A stretch of DNA of 64,000 nucleotides from Phenylobacterium sp. (lineage in GTDB: Bacteria; Pseudomonadota; Alphaproteobacteria; Caulobacterales; Caulobacteraceae): contig NZ_JAUSCJ010000011.1 in the NCBI RefSeq assembly GCF_030651185.1, forward strand, positions 154,017-218,016, written 5' to 3'. The position numbers were made by a program, and so were the translations under genes. Below, piece after piece: positions 1 through 7,866 of the stretch (position 1 is its first letter; each line of letters starts with the position of its first letter). The notes under the pieces were generated by a model. That model did no database searches. It saw only the letters and a list, made by a program, of their open reading frames with translations, and was not told the origin of the DNA.

Positions 1-519
1 TGTTTGCGACTCCGTCAAGTCCAGCTCCATGACCGCCATGGAAACGGTCATCGTCTTGATGTCCTTTTCCGTTTCCGCGATCACCATGGCCGAGGGCAGG
101 ACGTGGGCGTCGTGCGAGGTTTCGCTGTCGGCGCCGAGGTCCCAGGCATCCTCGGCGTCATCGTCGTCGGGCGACTGGATGACGAAATAGGATGCGGTTT
201 CGGCGGCCCGCGCGGCGGCCTGCGGCGAGTGGCTTTTTAATCGTCGCTTATAGCGGCGCACCCGCGTCTCGATCTTGGCCAGCGCCGCATCGAAGGCGCC
301 GTGGGCGTCGGCGCCCAGACCGTGACTTTGCAGCGACTGGCCCGTGGCCAGTTTCAACGCGCAGTCGACTCTGAAGGAATGGCCCTCTCGGCTGACGACC
401 ACGTCCGCGGCGCCGCCACGGTCGAAGTACTTGCCGATAGAACCGGTGATTTCGTCGGTGACCCGCTCACGCAGGGCCTCCCCAACGGCGACATGCTTGC
501 CGGATACTAGGACTTGCAT
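1..519 (-). CDS. hpf: Ribosome hibernation promoting factor HPF, long form (3' end off window)
   Basis: The reading frame starts at ATG 519 and runs without a stop to the left edge, giving the first 173 residues. The N-terminal ~95 residues have the HPF/RaiA pattern: a GKHVAVGEALRERV start, then a FDAALAKIETRVRRYKRRLK basic helix. The frame continues through an acidic linker (DDDDAEDAWD) into the start of the C-terminal dimerisation domain, with the TMTVSMAVMELDLT segment typical of long HPF. Long HPF pairs 70S ribosomes into inactive 100S dimers in stationary phase. In many alphaproteobacteria hpf directly follows rpoN; here it lies 31 bp after exoD, with other genes between it and rpoN. The C-terminal ~25 residues and any ptsN neighbour are outside the window. 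Confidence 0.9.
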   Translation of the reverse strand, partial: MQVLVSGKHVAVGEALRERVTDEITGSIGKYFDRGGAADVVVSREGHSFRVDCALKLATGQSLQSHGLGADAHGAFDAALAKIETRVRRYKRRLKSHSPQAAARAAETASYFVIQSPDDDDAEDAWDLGADSETSHDAHVLPSAMVIAETEKDIKTMTVSMAVMELDLTESQT

Positions 520-550
520 GCCCCATCAACGCGCCGCTCCGGCAATGGTG

Positions 551-1177
551 TCAAGCGCCTCCGAACCAACCCACGAGATGGTGTACGGCGGCCATCACGA
601 CACCGGCGCTGAGGAACAGGACCGCCCCCGAGGTGGCCGCCAGGGCGTAACCCACCACCGCCAGCAGCCCATCCCTCTGAACCATCGAAAAGGCCAGGAC
701 GGCGATGGTCAGGGCGGGCAGCAGGTTGCCCAGGGGGATCGGCAGGATCAGTACGAAGGACAGCAGGGTGCAGATCAGCCCGATCAGCCGATCGCCCACC
801 GGCCCGAACATGAACACCAGGCGCGGCCGCGACACCTGCTCGATGCGCTCCAGCCAGGGCAGCAGCTTGCCGAACGCCCGGGCGAGTTCGGCCCGGCTCA
901 TCTGGCGGTCGTCGATGAACCTCGGCAGCCAAAGGGTCTGGAAGCCGATCACCATCTGCGGCGAGATCAGCAGCAGGGGCGCGCCAAGGATGGTGCTGGA
1001 GCCGGGGGGCAGCGGCAGCAGGTTGGGAATCGCCAGCACGAACATCAGGGCGGCGAAGGCCCGGCGCCCGAAGGTGTCGATGATCTCGCCCAGCGTCACC
1101 TTCTCCGCGGCCTGATCGCCGAGGGCGCGGATGTGGGCCGAGAGACTCAGGTGTTGCGGAAACTCTCGGTCGGGCAT
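551..1177 (-). CDS. exoD: ExoD family exopolysaccharide synthesis protein
   Basis: A 208-residue integral membrane protein. It begins with a soluble stretch (SLSAHIRALGDQAAEKVTLGEI) followed by the conserved FGRRAFAALMFVLAIPNLLPLPPG motif of the ExoD family, and has four or so hydrophobic segments (about residues 40-65, 125-160 and 170-200). ExoD was named for a Sinorhizobium exopolysaccharide and alkali-sensitivity phenotype; its biochemical function is unknown. It sits 31 bp upstream of hpf on the same strand and may be co-transcribed with it. Length and motif fit the family well. Only the detailed role is uncertain. Confidence 0.85.
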   Translation of the reverse strand: MPDREFPQHLSLSAHIRALGDQAAEKVTLGEIIDTFGRRAFAALMFVLAIPNLLPLPPGSSTILGAPLLLISPQMVIGFQTLWLPRFIDDRQMSRAELARAFGKLLPWLERIEQVSRPRLVFMFGPVGDRLIGLICTLLSFVLILPIPLGNLLPALTIAVLAFSMVQRDGLLAVVGYALAATSGAVLFLSAGVVMAAVHHLVGWFGGA

Positions 1178-1264
1178 GCGGTCTCATATCGCCGGCTGCG
1201 GCGTCAGCACAACGCATGAAGGCGCAATTCGTCCCGCGCTTTACAGCGGCGCCGCTTTTCGGCT

Positions 1265-1393
1265 AGGAGGCGCGCGTCATGCGGATCGCCGTCATTAAAC
1301 GCGCCATTAAAACCACCGGGCTCTCGGGGCCTGGGGGTTCGCGCGTGCTCGCCGCGTAGCAACCCCCAGCACCCCGCCGGAAGGTCGGGTGCT
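1265..1393 (+). promoter_or_regulatory. Candidate leader-peptide attenuator upstream of asd
   Basis: An AGGAGG (1265-1270) precedes a 26-codon ORF (1279-1359). Hairpin 1 pairs CTGGGGGTT (1331-1339) with AACCCCCAG (1361-1369) perfectly, and extends through CGGGG (1325-1329) with CCCCG (1372-1376). Hairpin 2 pairs AGCACCC (1368-1374) with GGGTGCT (1387-1393). The two share bases 1368-1376, so they cannot form together. The leader stop codon lies in the loop of hairpin 1. This is the layout of an amino-acid attenuator. There is no strong T-tract after hairpin 2, so any control might be translational or Rho-dependent. The assignment is inference from the structure. Confidence 0.45.
1279..1359 (+). 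CDS. Possible 26-residue leader peptide of the asd gene
   Basis: ATG at 1279 follows a perfect AGGAGG with an 8-nt spacer, and the frame ends at TAG 1357-1359. The peptide starts MRIAVIKRAIKTT. Eight of these first 13 residues (Met, three Ile, two Lys, two Thr) belong to the aspartate family of amino acids, whose common precursor is made by the enzyme encoded downstream. The remaining half is Gly/Ser/Ala/Arg-rich. The peptide itself resembles no protein family I know. A leader role is inferred from the strong ribosome site, the composition, and the hairpins that overlap its 3' end. It could be a chance ORF in GC-rich DNA. Confidence 0.4.
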   Translation: MRIAVIKRAIKTTGLSGPGGSRVLAA

Positions 1394-1453
1394 TGAAGGT
1401 CTCTACAGACTTGAAGACAGCCCCGCCCTCCGGTCCAAATCGGAGAATGAGCC

Positions 1454-2500
1454 ATGTCTGTCCAAGCTGAACTCGAAAATCCCGCCCGCCAGCGCCTGCG
1501 CAACGTCGCCATCGTCGGGGCCACCGGCGCGGTGGGCGCCGAGCTGATCGGCTGCCTGGAGCGCCGCGGCTTCCCGGTGGCCCAGCTCAAGCTGCTGGCC
1601 TCGGTCCGGTCGGCGGGCAAGACACTGATGTTCAAGGGCCGGCCCCTGGTGGTGGAGCCCCTCACCGCCGAGGCCTTCGACGGCGTCGATATCGCCCTGT
1701 TCTCGGCCGGCGCCGCCATCAGCCGCGAGTTCGCCCCCCTGGCCGCGGCCCGCGGCTGCGTCGTGGTGGACAATTCCTCGGCCTTCCGCATGGATCCGGC
1801 CACGCCCCTGGTGGTGCCGGAGGTCAATGGCGGCCTGTTGGCCAGTCGCCCGATGATCGTCGCCAATCCCAACTGCGTGGCGGCCATCGCGGTGATGGCG
1901 CTGGCGCCCCTGCACGCCCGCAACCCCATCGTCCGGGTTATCGGGGCCACCTACCAGTCGGCCTCAGGCGCGGGCGCGGCGGCCATGGCCGAGCTGGAGC
2001 TGTCCACCGCCGCCCACCTGGCCGGCGAGGCTTTCGCACCCAAGGTCCTGCCGCACCCCTACGCCTTCAACGTCTTCAGCCACAACACCGCCATCGACCC
2101 CGCCACCGGCTACAATGGCGAGGAGACCAAGGTGATGGACGAGATCCGCAAGCTGATGGCCGCGCCCGACATGCGGGTCTCCTTCACCTGTGTCCGCGTG
2201 CCGGTGCTGCGCGCCCACTCCATGGCGCTTACGCTGGAGTTCGAGGGTCAAGTAACGGCCATGGAGGCCCTGTCCTGGCTGGCCGACGCGCCGGGTGTGC
2301 GCCTGGTGAACGACAGCGAAAACAACCATTTCCCGATGCCCAGCGAAGCGACCGGCGTCGATGACGTGCTGGTCGGTCGGCTACGTGGTGACGCGTCCGA
2401 TCCCACCGGCCGCTCCCTGACCCTTTTCCTGGCGGGCGATCAGCTCCTCAAGGGCGCCGCCTTGAACGCCGTCCAGATCGCCGAGCAATATGCCCTCTGA
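1454..2500 (+). CDS. asd: Aspartate-semialdehyde dehydrogenase
   Basis: 348 residues. The enzyme reduces aspartyl phosphate to aspartate semialdehyde with NADPH, the branch point to lysine, threonine, methionine and isoleucine. The N-terminal nucleotide-binding motif VAIVGATGAVG is at about residues 18-28, SAGAAISREFAP is the conserved phosphate-side segment, and the catalytic cysteine is Cys141 in ANPNC. The C-terminal half has the VRVPVLRAHS active-site histidine region. GGAG at 1442-1445 stands 8 nt before the ATG. A leader ORF with competing hairpins lies upstream. The gene is followed at once by a GNAT gene. Length and motifs fit the family closely. Confidence 0.95.
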   Translation: MSVQAELENPARQRLRNVAIVGATGAVGAELIGCLERRGFPVAQLKLLASVRSAGKTLMFKGRPLVVEPLTAEAFDGVDIALFSAGAAISREFAPLAAARGCVVVDNSSAFRMDPATPLVVPEVNGGLLASRPMIVANPNCVAAIAVMALAPLHARNPIVRVIGATYQSASGAGAAAMAELELSTAAHLAGEAFAPKVLPHPYAFNVFSHNTAIDPATGYNGEETKVMDEIRKLMAAPDMRVSFTCVRVPVLRAHSMALTLEFEGQVTAMEALSWLADAPGVRLVNDSENNHFPMPSEATGVDDVLVGRLRGDASDPTGRSLTLFLAGDQLLKGAALNAVQIAEQYAL

Positions 2501-2519
2501 TCCCTCCACGGAGACCAAC

Positions 2520-2966
2520 ATGTTGGAGATCCTCCCCATCCCCAAGGCGCCCCAGCACCGGGGCGCCTGGCAGGCCCTGTTCCAGGCCTATGGCGACTTC
2601 TACAAGCGGCCCATGACGGCGGAGATCTTCGACACCGTCTGGGCCTGGCTGAACGATCCGGCCCATGAGGTGGAGGGCGTGCTGGCGGTGCTGGACGGCC
2701 AGCCCGTGGGCATGGCCCACTTCCGCCGCATGCCCCGGCCGCTCTACGGCGCGGAGGTCGGCTTCCTCGACGACCTCTTCGTCGACCCGCAATGTCGGGG
2801 TCACAAGGTCGGCGAACAGCTCATCGCCCACGTCGCGCAGGTGGCCCGAACCCGGGGCTGGGCCACGGTTCGCTGGCTCACCGCCGACGACAACTACCGG
2901 GCCCGGGCCCTCTACGACCGGGTCGGGCGCAAGTCCCACTTCAACCTCTACGAACTGGTCCCCTGA
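2520..2966 (+). CDS. GNAT family N-acetyltransferase
   Basis: About 148 residues of a single GNAT domain. The acetyl-CoA pyrophosphate-binding motif is QCRGHKVGEQLI (R/QxxGxG/A type), preceded by the FLDDLFVDP strand and followed by the DDNYRARALYDRVG helix that closes the cofactor site. The substrate cannot be read from the sequence. ATG 2520 is preferred because GGAG (2510-2513) stands 6 nt upstream; an earlier in-frame ATG at 2490 would overlap asd by 11 bp and lacks a clear site. The stop overlaps the start of the next GST gene (TGATG), so the two are translationally coupled. Confidence 0.85.
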   Translation: MLEILPIPKAPQHRGAWQALFQAYGDFYKRPMTAEIFDTVWAWLNDPAHEVEGVLAVLDGQPVGMAHFRRMPRPLYGAEVGFLDDLFVDPQCRGHKVGEQLIAHVAQVARTRGWATVRWLTADDNYRARALYDRVGRKSHFNLYELVP

Positions 2967-3595
2967 TGTACGAGCTCCACTACGCCCCCGGCACGGCCAG
3001 CCTGCTGCCCCACATGATGCTCCGCGAGTTGGGCGTCCCCTTCGAGCTGAAGCTGGTGGACCGGGAGGCCGGCGAGCAGGCCGGCGCCGACTACCTGAAG
3101 CTCAACCCCCACGGCCGCATCCCGGTGCTGGTGGCCGACGGCAAGCCCCTCTACGAGACCGCCGCCATCGCCCTGCACCTGGCCGACCGCCATCCGGGCC
3201 TGGCCCCAGCCGTGGGCGAACCCGACCGGGCCGAGCACTACAAGTGGATGGTCCACCTGGCCAACACCACTCAGGCCGAGTTCCGATCCTGGTTCTATCC
3301 CCATGAGTACGTGACCCACCCGGGCCACATCGACTCGGCCAAGGCGGCGGCGGGCCGGCGGATGATGGCCAATTTCGAGGTCATCGCCGGCCAGCTCGAG
3401 GGCCGCGACTGGCTGCTGCCGTCGGGGTTTTCAGCCGCCGACCTCTACCTGCTGATGCTGGTCCGCTGGGGCCGCACCCTGCCCCGTCCGGCCCGTGACC
3501 TACCCGTCCTGGCCGCGCACGCGGCCCGCGTCCTGGCCCGCCCGGCGGTGCTGGAAACCTTTGAGCTGGAAGGTCTCTCGGCGCCGTACGTCTAG
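2966..3595 (+). CDS. Glutathione S-transferase family protein
   Basis: 209 residues. The N-terminal thioredoxin-like domain contains MYELHYAPGTASLLPHMML, with the catalytic Ser/Tyr region near residue 10, and the glutathione-binding segment GRIPVLVADGKPLYETAAIALHLADRHP. The C-terminal helical domain ends with the usual FSAADLYLLMLVRWG N-capping motif. It overlaps the upstream GNAT stop by 1 bp, and its 3' end overlaps the convergent rpoN 3' end by 4 bp. Substrate unknown. This is one of four GST-fold genes in the window. Confidence 0.87.
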   Translation: MYELHYAPGTASLLPHMMLRELGVPFELKLVDREAGEQAGADYLKLNPHGRIPVLVADGKPLYETAAIALHLADRHPGLAPAVGEPDRAEHYKWMVHLANTTQAEFRSWFYPHEYVTHPGHIDSAKAAAGRRMMANFEVIAGQLEGRDWLLPSGFSAADLYLLMLVRWGRTLPRPARDLPVLAAHAARVLARPAVLETFELEGLSAPYV

Positions 3596-5082
3596 GCGTG
3601 CTTGAGGACCCGGCGGCGCTCGACCGAGGACGGGATGCGCATGGCCTCCCGGTACTTGGCCACGGTGCGGCGGGCGATATCGACCCCGGTTTCCTTGAGG
3701 ATCTCGACGATCCGGTCGTCGGAATGCACCTCCGCCTCGGCTCGCTCGGTGTCGATCAACTGCTTGATCTTGTGCCGCACGCTCTCGGAGGAATGGGCCT
3801 CGCCGCCGTCGGAATTGGCGATGCCGGAGGTGAAGAAGAACTTGAGCTCGAACATGCCGCGCGGGGTGGCGATGTACTTGTTCGACGTCACCCGGCTGAC
3901 CGTGGACTCGTGCATCCCGATGGCGTCGGCGACGGTCTTCAGGTTCAGGGGGCGCAGGTGCTCGACCCCGTAGGCCAGGAACCCGTCCTGCTGGCGCACG
4001 ATCTCGCTGGCCACCTTCAGGATGGTCTTGGCCCGCTGGTCGAGGCTCTTCACCAGCCAGTTGGCGCTGGCCATGCAGTCGGCGACGAACACCTTCTCCT
4101 GGTCGGTCCTGGCGCCTGCCGAGACCCGGGCGTGGTAGCGCTGGTCCACCAGCAGGCGAGGCAGGGTGTCGGAGTTGAGCTCCACGTGCCACAGGCCGCC
4201 CAGGCCCTCGCGCACATAGACGTCCGGCGCCACCGGCTGGCTGGGCTCGCCGCCGAAGGCCGCGCCGGGCCGGGGCGTCAGGGCCCGCAGCTCGGCGATC
4301 ATGTCCTTGAGGTCTTCGTCGTCGACGCCGCAGGCCTTGCGCAGGGCCGAGAGGTCGCGCTTGGCCAGCAGGTCCAGATTGTCCAGCAGGGCCATCATGG
4401 CCGGGTCGCAGCGATCGCGCTCCTTGAGCTGCAGCATCAGGCACTCGCGCACGTCGCGGGCGAAGACGCCGATGGGCTCGAACCGCTGCAGCATGCGCAG
4501 CACGTCTTCCAGGAAGGTCAGGTCACAGCCCAGCCGCCCGGCGGTCTCGGCCATGTCGACGCGCAGGTAGCCGCCCTCGTCGACGCTATCGACCAGGACG
4601 GTTGCCGCCGCATACTCGATGCCGCCGAAGCCTGCGACCATCAGCTGGTCGTAGAGGTGCTCGGCGAGGGTCTTCTCGCGGGTCAGGCGCTGCTCGAAGT
4701 CGTCGGTGTCCTCAAAGGAGCCGCCCTTGCCGGCGCGCGACCAGTCCACCGCCCCGCCCGCGTCACCGGCGCCCTCGGCGTCACCGGTGTTGCGTTCCCC
4801 CGGCGAGGCCTCGGCCTCGTGGGTGACGTCCATGTGCGCCTCGGCGGCGCCCTCGGGAATGCTGTCGGAGGCGAAGTCCTCGGCGTCGCGGGGGCCGGCC
4901 TCCACATCGGGTTCGGAGTCGCGTTCGTCGCGCTGGAGCAGCGGGTTCCGCTCCAGTTCGCCTTCCACATAGGTCTCCAACTCCATGTTGGACAGCTGCA
5001 ACAGCTTGATGGCCTGCTGCAGCTGGGGGGTGATCACCAACCCCTGGCCTTGCCGCATCTCTAAACGCGCGCCGAGCGCCAA
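3592..5082 (-). CDS. rpoN: RNA polymerase sigma-54 factor
   Basis: 496 residues. The glutamine- and leucine-rich region I (MRQGQGLVITPQLQQAIKLLQLSN) contacts activator ATPases. An acidic, Ala/Gly-rich region II spans about residues 55-130, followed by the core-binding domain and the DNA-binding C-terminus. The RpoN box ARRTVAKYRE (residues 470-479) recognises the -24 element. Sigma-54 directs nitrogen, flagellar and cell-surface genes that need enhancer-binding proteins. The start is TTG 5082, chosen for the AGGAGG 5 nt upstream. It follows lptB on the same strand after 153 bp containing palindromic decamer repeats. The usual downstream neighbour hpf is displaced by asd-GNAT-GST and exoD. Confidence 0.95.
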   Translation of the reverse strand: MALGARLEMRQGQGLVITPQLQQAIKLLQLSNMELETYVEGELERNPLLQRDERDSEPDVEAGPRDAEDFASDSIPEGAAEAHMDVTHEAEASPGERNTGDAEGAGDAGGAVDWSRAGKGGSFEDTDDFEQRLTREKTLAEHLYDQLMVAGFGGIEYAAATVLVDSVDEGGYLRVDMAETAGRLGCDLTFLEDVLRMLQRFEPIGVFARDVRECLMLQLKERDRCDPAMMALLDNLDLLAKRDLSALRKACGVDDEDLKDMIAELRALTPRPGAAFGGEPSQPVAPDVYVREGLGGLWHVELNSDTLPRLLVDQRYHARVSAGARTDQEKVFVADCMASANWLVKSLDQRAKTILKVASEIVRQQDGFLAYGVEHLRPLNLKTVADAIGMHESTVSRVTSNKYIATPRGMFELKFFFTSGIANSDGGEAHSSESVRHKIKQLIDTERAEAEVHSDDRIVEILKETGVDIARRTVAKYREAMRIPSSVERRRVLKHA

Positions 5083-5235
5083 AATCGCCTCCTGGCCTGT
5101 TTCTTGCTGGACAGGCTAGGCGTGCAATCACGAGCGATTGGTTAACCGGGCCGCGACCTTTTGGTTAACCATGTTTTTTGTCCCCCAATTCTTGGGGACA
5201 ACGGCCTGCAGCGCTTCAGAATGCGGCCGGCGCCA
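5083..5235 (-). promoter_or_regulatory. rpoN upstream region with two TTGGTTAACC repeats and two hairpins
   Basis: The decamer TTGGTTAACC occurs at 5138-5147 and again at 5161-5170, start-to-start 23 bp (about two helical turns). Each copy contains the palindrome GGTTAACC. The second reads on as TTAACCAT (5165-5172), which matches the half-site known for the Caulobacterales cell-cycle regulator CtrA. A hairpin GTCCCC/GGGGAC spans 5180-5199, and GCCTGT/ACAGGC spans 5095-5116 just upstream of the rpoN ribosome site. The repeats lie 56-88 bp upstream of the rpoN start, as expected for an operator. The CtrA link is inference only. Confidence 0.45.
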
Positions 5236-5994
5236 TCAGCCGAAGCGTTCGCCCAGATAGACACGGCGGACTTCCGGATCATCGACGATCTCGGCCGGCG
5301 TGCCCTCGAACAGCACCTCGCCCGCATGGATGATCGCGGCGCGGTCGATGATGTCCAGGGTCTCGCGGACATTGTGGTCGGTGATCAGGATGCCGATCCC
5401 GCGCCCCTTCAGGAACGAGATCACCTCGCGGATGTCGGAGATGGCCAGGGGGTCGATGCCGGCGAAGGGCTCGTCCAGCAGCATGAAGGAGGGCTCGCTG
5501 GCCAGGGCGCGGGCGATCTCCACCCGGCGGCGTTCCCCGCCCGACAGCGAGATGGCCGGCGCCTTGCGCAGGTGCTCGATGTGCAGGTCGGTCAGCAACT
5601 GGGTGACCGTGGCGCGGGCCTCCGACATGTCCTTGGCGCGCAGCTCCACCACGGCCATGACGTTCTCTTCCACCGTCATGCCGCGGAAGATCGAGGTTTC
5701 CTGGGGCAGGTAGCCCACCCCCATGCGGGCGCGCTGGTACATAGGCTGGGCGGTGATGTTTTCGCCGTCCAGATAGATCGCGCCGTAGTCGGCGGGGATC
5801 AGGCCGGTGATCATGTAGAAGCAGGTGGTCTTGCCGGCGCCGTTGGGACCCAGCAGGCCCACCACCTCACCGCGACGCAGGCTCAGCGTCACGCCCTTGA
5901 CCACCGGGCGGCCACGGAAGGACTTGCCGATATTATCGACCACCAGCCCCTCGCCGACGAGACCGGGCAGGGCGTCGAAGTTTTCCGACTTCAC
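5236..5994 (-). CDS. lptB: LPS export ABC transporter ATP-binding protein LptB
   Basis: 252 residues. This is the ATPase of the LptB2FGC complex that extracts lipopolysaccharide from the inner membrane and pushes it along the LptA bridge. Walker A GPNGAGKTT is at residues 49-57, the signature LSGGERRR begins at 150, and Walker B FMLLDEP is at 170-176. The C-terminal RVYLGERFG ending is typical of LptB. The start is GTG (5992-5994), one base after the lptA stop, so the two are translationally coupled. The order lptC-lptA-lptB-rpoN matches the conserved proteobacterial operon. Confidence 0.96.
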   Translation of the reverse strand: MKSENFDALPGLVGEGLVVDNIGKSFRGRPVVKGVTLSLRRGEVVGLLGPNGAGKTTCFYMITGLIPADYGAIYLDGENITAQPMYQRARMGVGYLPQETSIFRGMTVEENVMAVVELRAKDMSEARATVTQLLTDLHIEHLRKAPAISLSGGERRRVEIARALASEPSFMLLDEPFAGIDPLAISDIREVISFLKGRGIGILITDHNVRETLDIIDRAAIIHAGEVLFEGTPAEIVDDPEVRRVYLGERFG

Positions 5995-5995
5995 C

Positions 5996-6580
5996 CTAGC
6001 GCCGCGCGGCGGGCTGTCCCGCCTGCTGCTTGGGATAGAGGACGGTGCGCACGCGGCCGGGCTTGTTGCGCCCCTTCACGCCGCTCTGCATCTGGGCGTC
6101 GCCGGTGGCGATCTTGATCACCAGCTTGGAGCCGCGCAGCACGTTCTGGGCCTGGGCGGCCACCACGTCGCCGGTGATGGTGATGGTGTCGGCCGCCGCG
6201 TCATAGACCGCCGCGTCCCCCCGCACCCGCTGCTGTGGCGTTACGTAGTAGACCGAGCCGCTGGCCTCCATGCGGTCGAGCTGGTTGCCGCAGGCCGCAC
6301 CGGCTTGGCCGGTCCCGCCCGGCTTGGCCGAGGGATTGGGCTTGTAATAGATCTTCAGGACGTCGGCCCGCAGGCGAACCGTGTCCTGGAGCGCCTCGGC
6401 CCCGCCGGAATAGGTGGCCAGGCACTTAGCGTTGATCACCTCCAGCTCATCGGCGGTGATATCCACCGGGGCGTCGGAGTTCTGCGCCAGTTGCGCCGCG
6501 GCCGGACCGGCCGCGATCAACCCGCAGGCGAATGCGCCCGCCGCCCACTGCTTCATTTTCGCGAACCTGATCATGCCCAT
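5996..6580 (-). CDS. lptA: Periplasmic LPS transport protein LptA
   Basis: 194 residues. An N-terminal signal peptide (hydrophobic AAGAFACGLIAAGPAAA, cleavage probably near residue 29) leads into the OstA/LptA beta-jellyroll domain that oligomerises into the periplasmic LPS bridge. Characteristic strands are DITADELEVINAKCLATYSGGAEALQDTVRLRADVLKIYY and the repeat-like MEASGSVYYVTPQQRVRGDAAVYDAAADTITITGDVV. It lies between lptC (12 bp) and lptB (1 bp). The two cysteines (CLAT and AACGNQ) are unusual for LptA but need not be functional. Confidence 0.93.
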   Translation of the reverse strand: MGMIRFAKMKQWAAGAFACGLIAAGPAAAQLAQNSDAPVDITADELEVINAKCLATYSGGAEALQDTVRLRADVLKIYYKPNPSAKPGGTGQAGAACGNQLDRMEASGSVYYVTPQQRVRGDAAVYDAAADTITITGDVVAAQAQNVLRGSKLVIKIATGDAQMQSGVKGRNKPGRVRTVLYPKQQAGQPAARR

Positions 6581-6592
6581 GCCGTTCGAAGC

Positions 6593-7213
6593 CTAGTGTG
6601 ACTCGACGCGCGTGTGTACGCCGCCCTTGAACACCATGCGTTCGCCCTTGTCGTACACGCCATAGGACTTCGCGATGATTTCGCCAAGCGCGCCGGCTCC
6701 CTTGATCTCACCCGCGCCTTCGAGTTCTCCGGTCGCGGTATTGAAGATGGAGGTGGCGGTGGCGAAATTCACGTCCCCCCCGTTCAATTTCACGCCACCT
6801 TCGAGATTCAGCACCCGCTTGTCCTCCCGATAGACCCCGGCCTTGGCCGAAATGCGGGTCGGGCGCGGCCCTTCCTCGTCGAGGATCAGCATAGGGGTGT
6901 CGAGCATGACGCGCTGGTAGTCCTTGGGATCGCGCACCGCGACCTTGGCGGTCAGGACAAAGGCGCGACCCTTGTCGTCCCGACCGAGAAAGCGGGGATT
7001 GACCAGCTGGATGGGAGCGTCGGCGTCCTGAGGCTTGTCCTTGGCGCCGTCCAGCGTGCTCTGGATGACGAAACCCACCATGATCAGCAGGATCAGCCCA
7101 ATCACCGCCGGCAGCAGCACCCGCAAGCGCCGAACCAGGCGCGAGCGCTTCCGCCAGCGCTCGAAGTCGGCGCTGTAGGGGGCGTGGCTCTGGTCGGCGA
7201 AGGCGGTGGTCAC
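6593..7213 (-). CDS. lptC: LPS export protein LptC
   Basis: About 206 residues from GTG 7213. A basic cytoplasmic tail (ERWRKRSRLVRRLRVL) precedes one membrane anchor (LLPAVIGLILLIMVGFVIQ), followed by a periplasmic LptC/YrbK jellyroll with alternating strands (ISAKAGVYREDKRVLNLEGGVKL, YDKGERMVFKGGVHTRVES). LptC links LptBFG to LptA. An earlier in-frame start at 7264 would run 44 bp into the upstream RNase D-like gene. GTG 7213 has a GAGGG just upstream, at the RNase D stop, and is preferred. The operon order is rnd-like, lptC, lptA, lptB. Confidence 0.9.
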   Translation of the reverse strand: MTTAFADQSHAPYSADFERWRKRSRLVRRLRVLLPAVIGLILLIMVGFVIQSTLDGAKDKPQDADAPIQLVNPRFLGRDDKGRAFVLTAKVAVRDPKDYQRVMLDTPMLILDEEGPRPTRISAKAGVYREDKRVLNLEGGVKLNGGDVNFATATSIFNTATGELEGAGEIKGAGALGEIIAKSYGVYDKGERMVFKGGVHTRVESH

Positions 7214-7220
7214 CCGACCC

Positions 7221-7838
7221 TCACATATGGGCGAAGATGTCGACCTCTTCCCAGCCGGCCACATCGAGCAGGGCGCGGTGAGGCAGGAAGTCGAAGCAGG
7301 CGCGCGCCAGATGGTCGCGGCCCTCGCGCACCAGCATGGCGTCCAGCCGGTCGCGCAGGGCGTGGAGGTGCAGGACGTCGGAGGCGGCGTAGGCGATCTG
7401 GTCGTCGGTGAGCTTGGCGGCGCCCCAGTCGGAACTCTGCTGGGCCTTGGACATGTCGATCCCGGCCAGTTCCTTGGACACGTCCTTCAGGCCGTGACGG
7501 TCGGTATAGGTCCGCGCCAGCTTCGAGGCGATCTTGGTGCAGTAGACCGGCGCGGTGACCACGCCGAGATGCAGATAGAACATGGCGATATCGAAGCGGC
7601 CGAAGTGGAAGATCTTGGTGACAGCCGGATCGGTCATCAGCGCCTTGAGATTGGGCGCGTCATAGGTGGCGCGGTCCAGCTGCACCAGGTGGGCGTCGCC
7701 CTTGCCGTCGGAAATCTGCACCACGCAGAGCGGGTCGCGGCCGAGCCGCAGGCCCATGGTCTCGGAATCCACCGCGACCGAGGTTGCGCCGGCGAAGGCG
7801 CCCTTGGGTAAATCGCCGATGTGCAGATGATTCGCCAA
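7221..7838 (-). CDS. Ribonuclease D-like 3'-5' exonuclease
   Basis: About 205 residues. A single DEDDy exonuclease domain: ExoI VAVDSETMGL supplies Asp and Glu, ExoII FHFGRFDIAM supplies Asp, and ExoIII YAASDVLHLHAL supplies Tyr and Asp. The HRDC domains of full-length RNase D are absent; this short form is common in alphaproteobacteria next to lptC. It probably trims structured RNAs such as tRNA 3' ends, which fits the adjacent tRNA gene. TTG 7838 is preferred because GAGG stands 5 nt upstream; an in-frame TTG at 7859 is the alternative. No ATG is available near the N-terminus. Confidence 0.85.
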   Translation of the reverse strand: MANHLHIGDLPKGAFAGATSVAVDSETMGLRLGRDPLCVVQISDGKGDAHLVQLDRATYDAPNLKALMTDPAVTKIFHFGRFDIAMFYLHLGVVTAPVYCTKIASKLARTYTDRHGLKDVSKELAGIDMSKAQQSSDWGAAKLTDDQIAYAASDVLHLHALRDRLDAMLVREGRDHLARACFDFLPHRALLDVAGWEEVDIFAHM

Positions 7839-7866
7839 GGTCGCCTCGCTCCGGCGCAAACTAGAT

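Noticed and set aside
5180..5199. Rho-independent terminator after lptB
   Set aside because: On the transcribed strand the hairpin is followed by AAAAAA rather than T residues, so it does not fit an intrinsic terminator in that direction.
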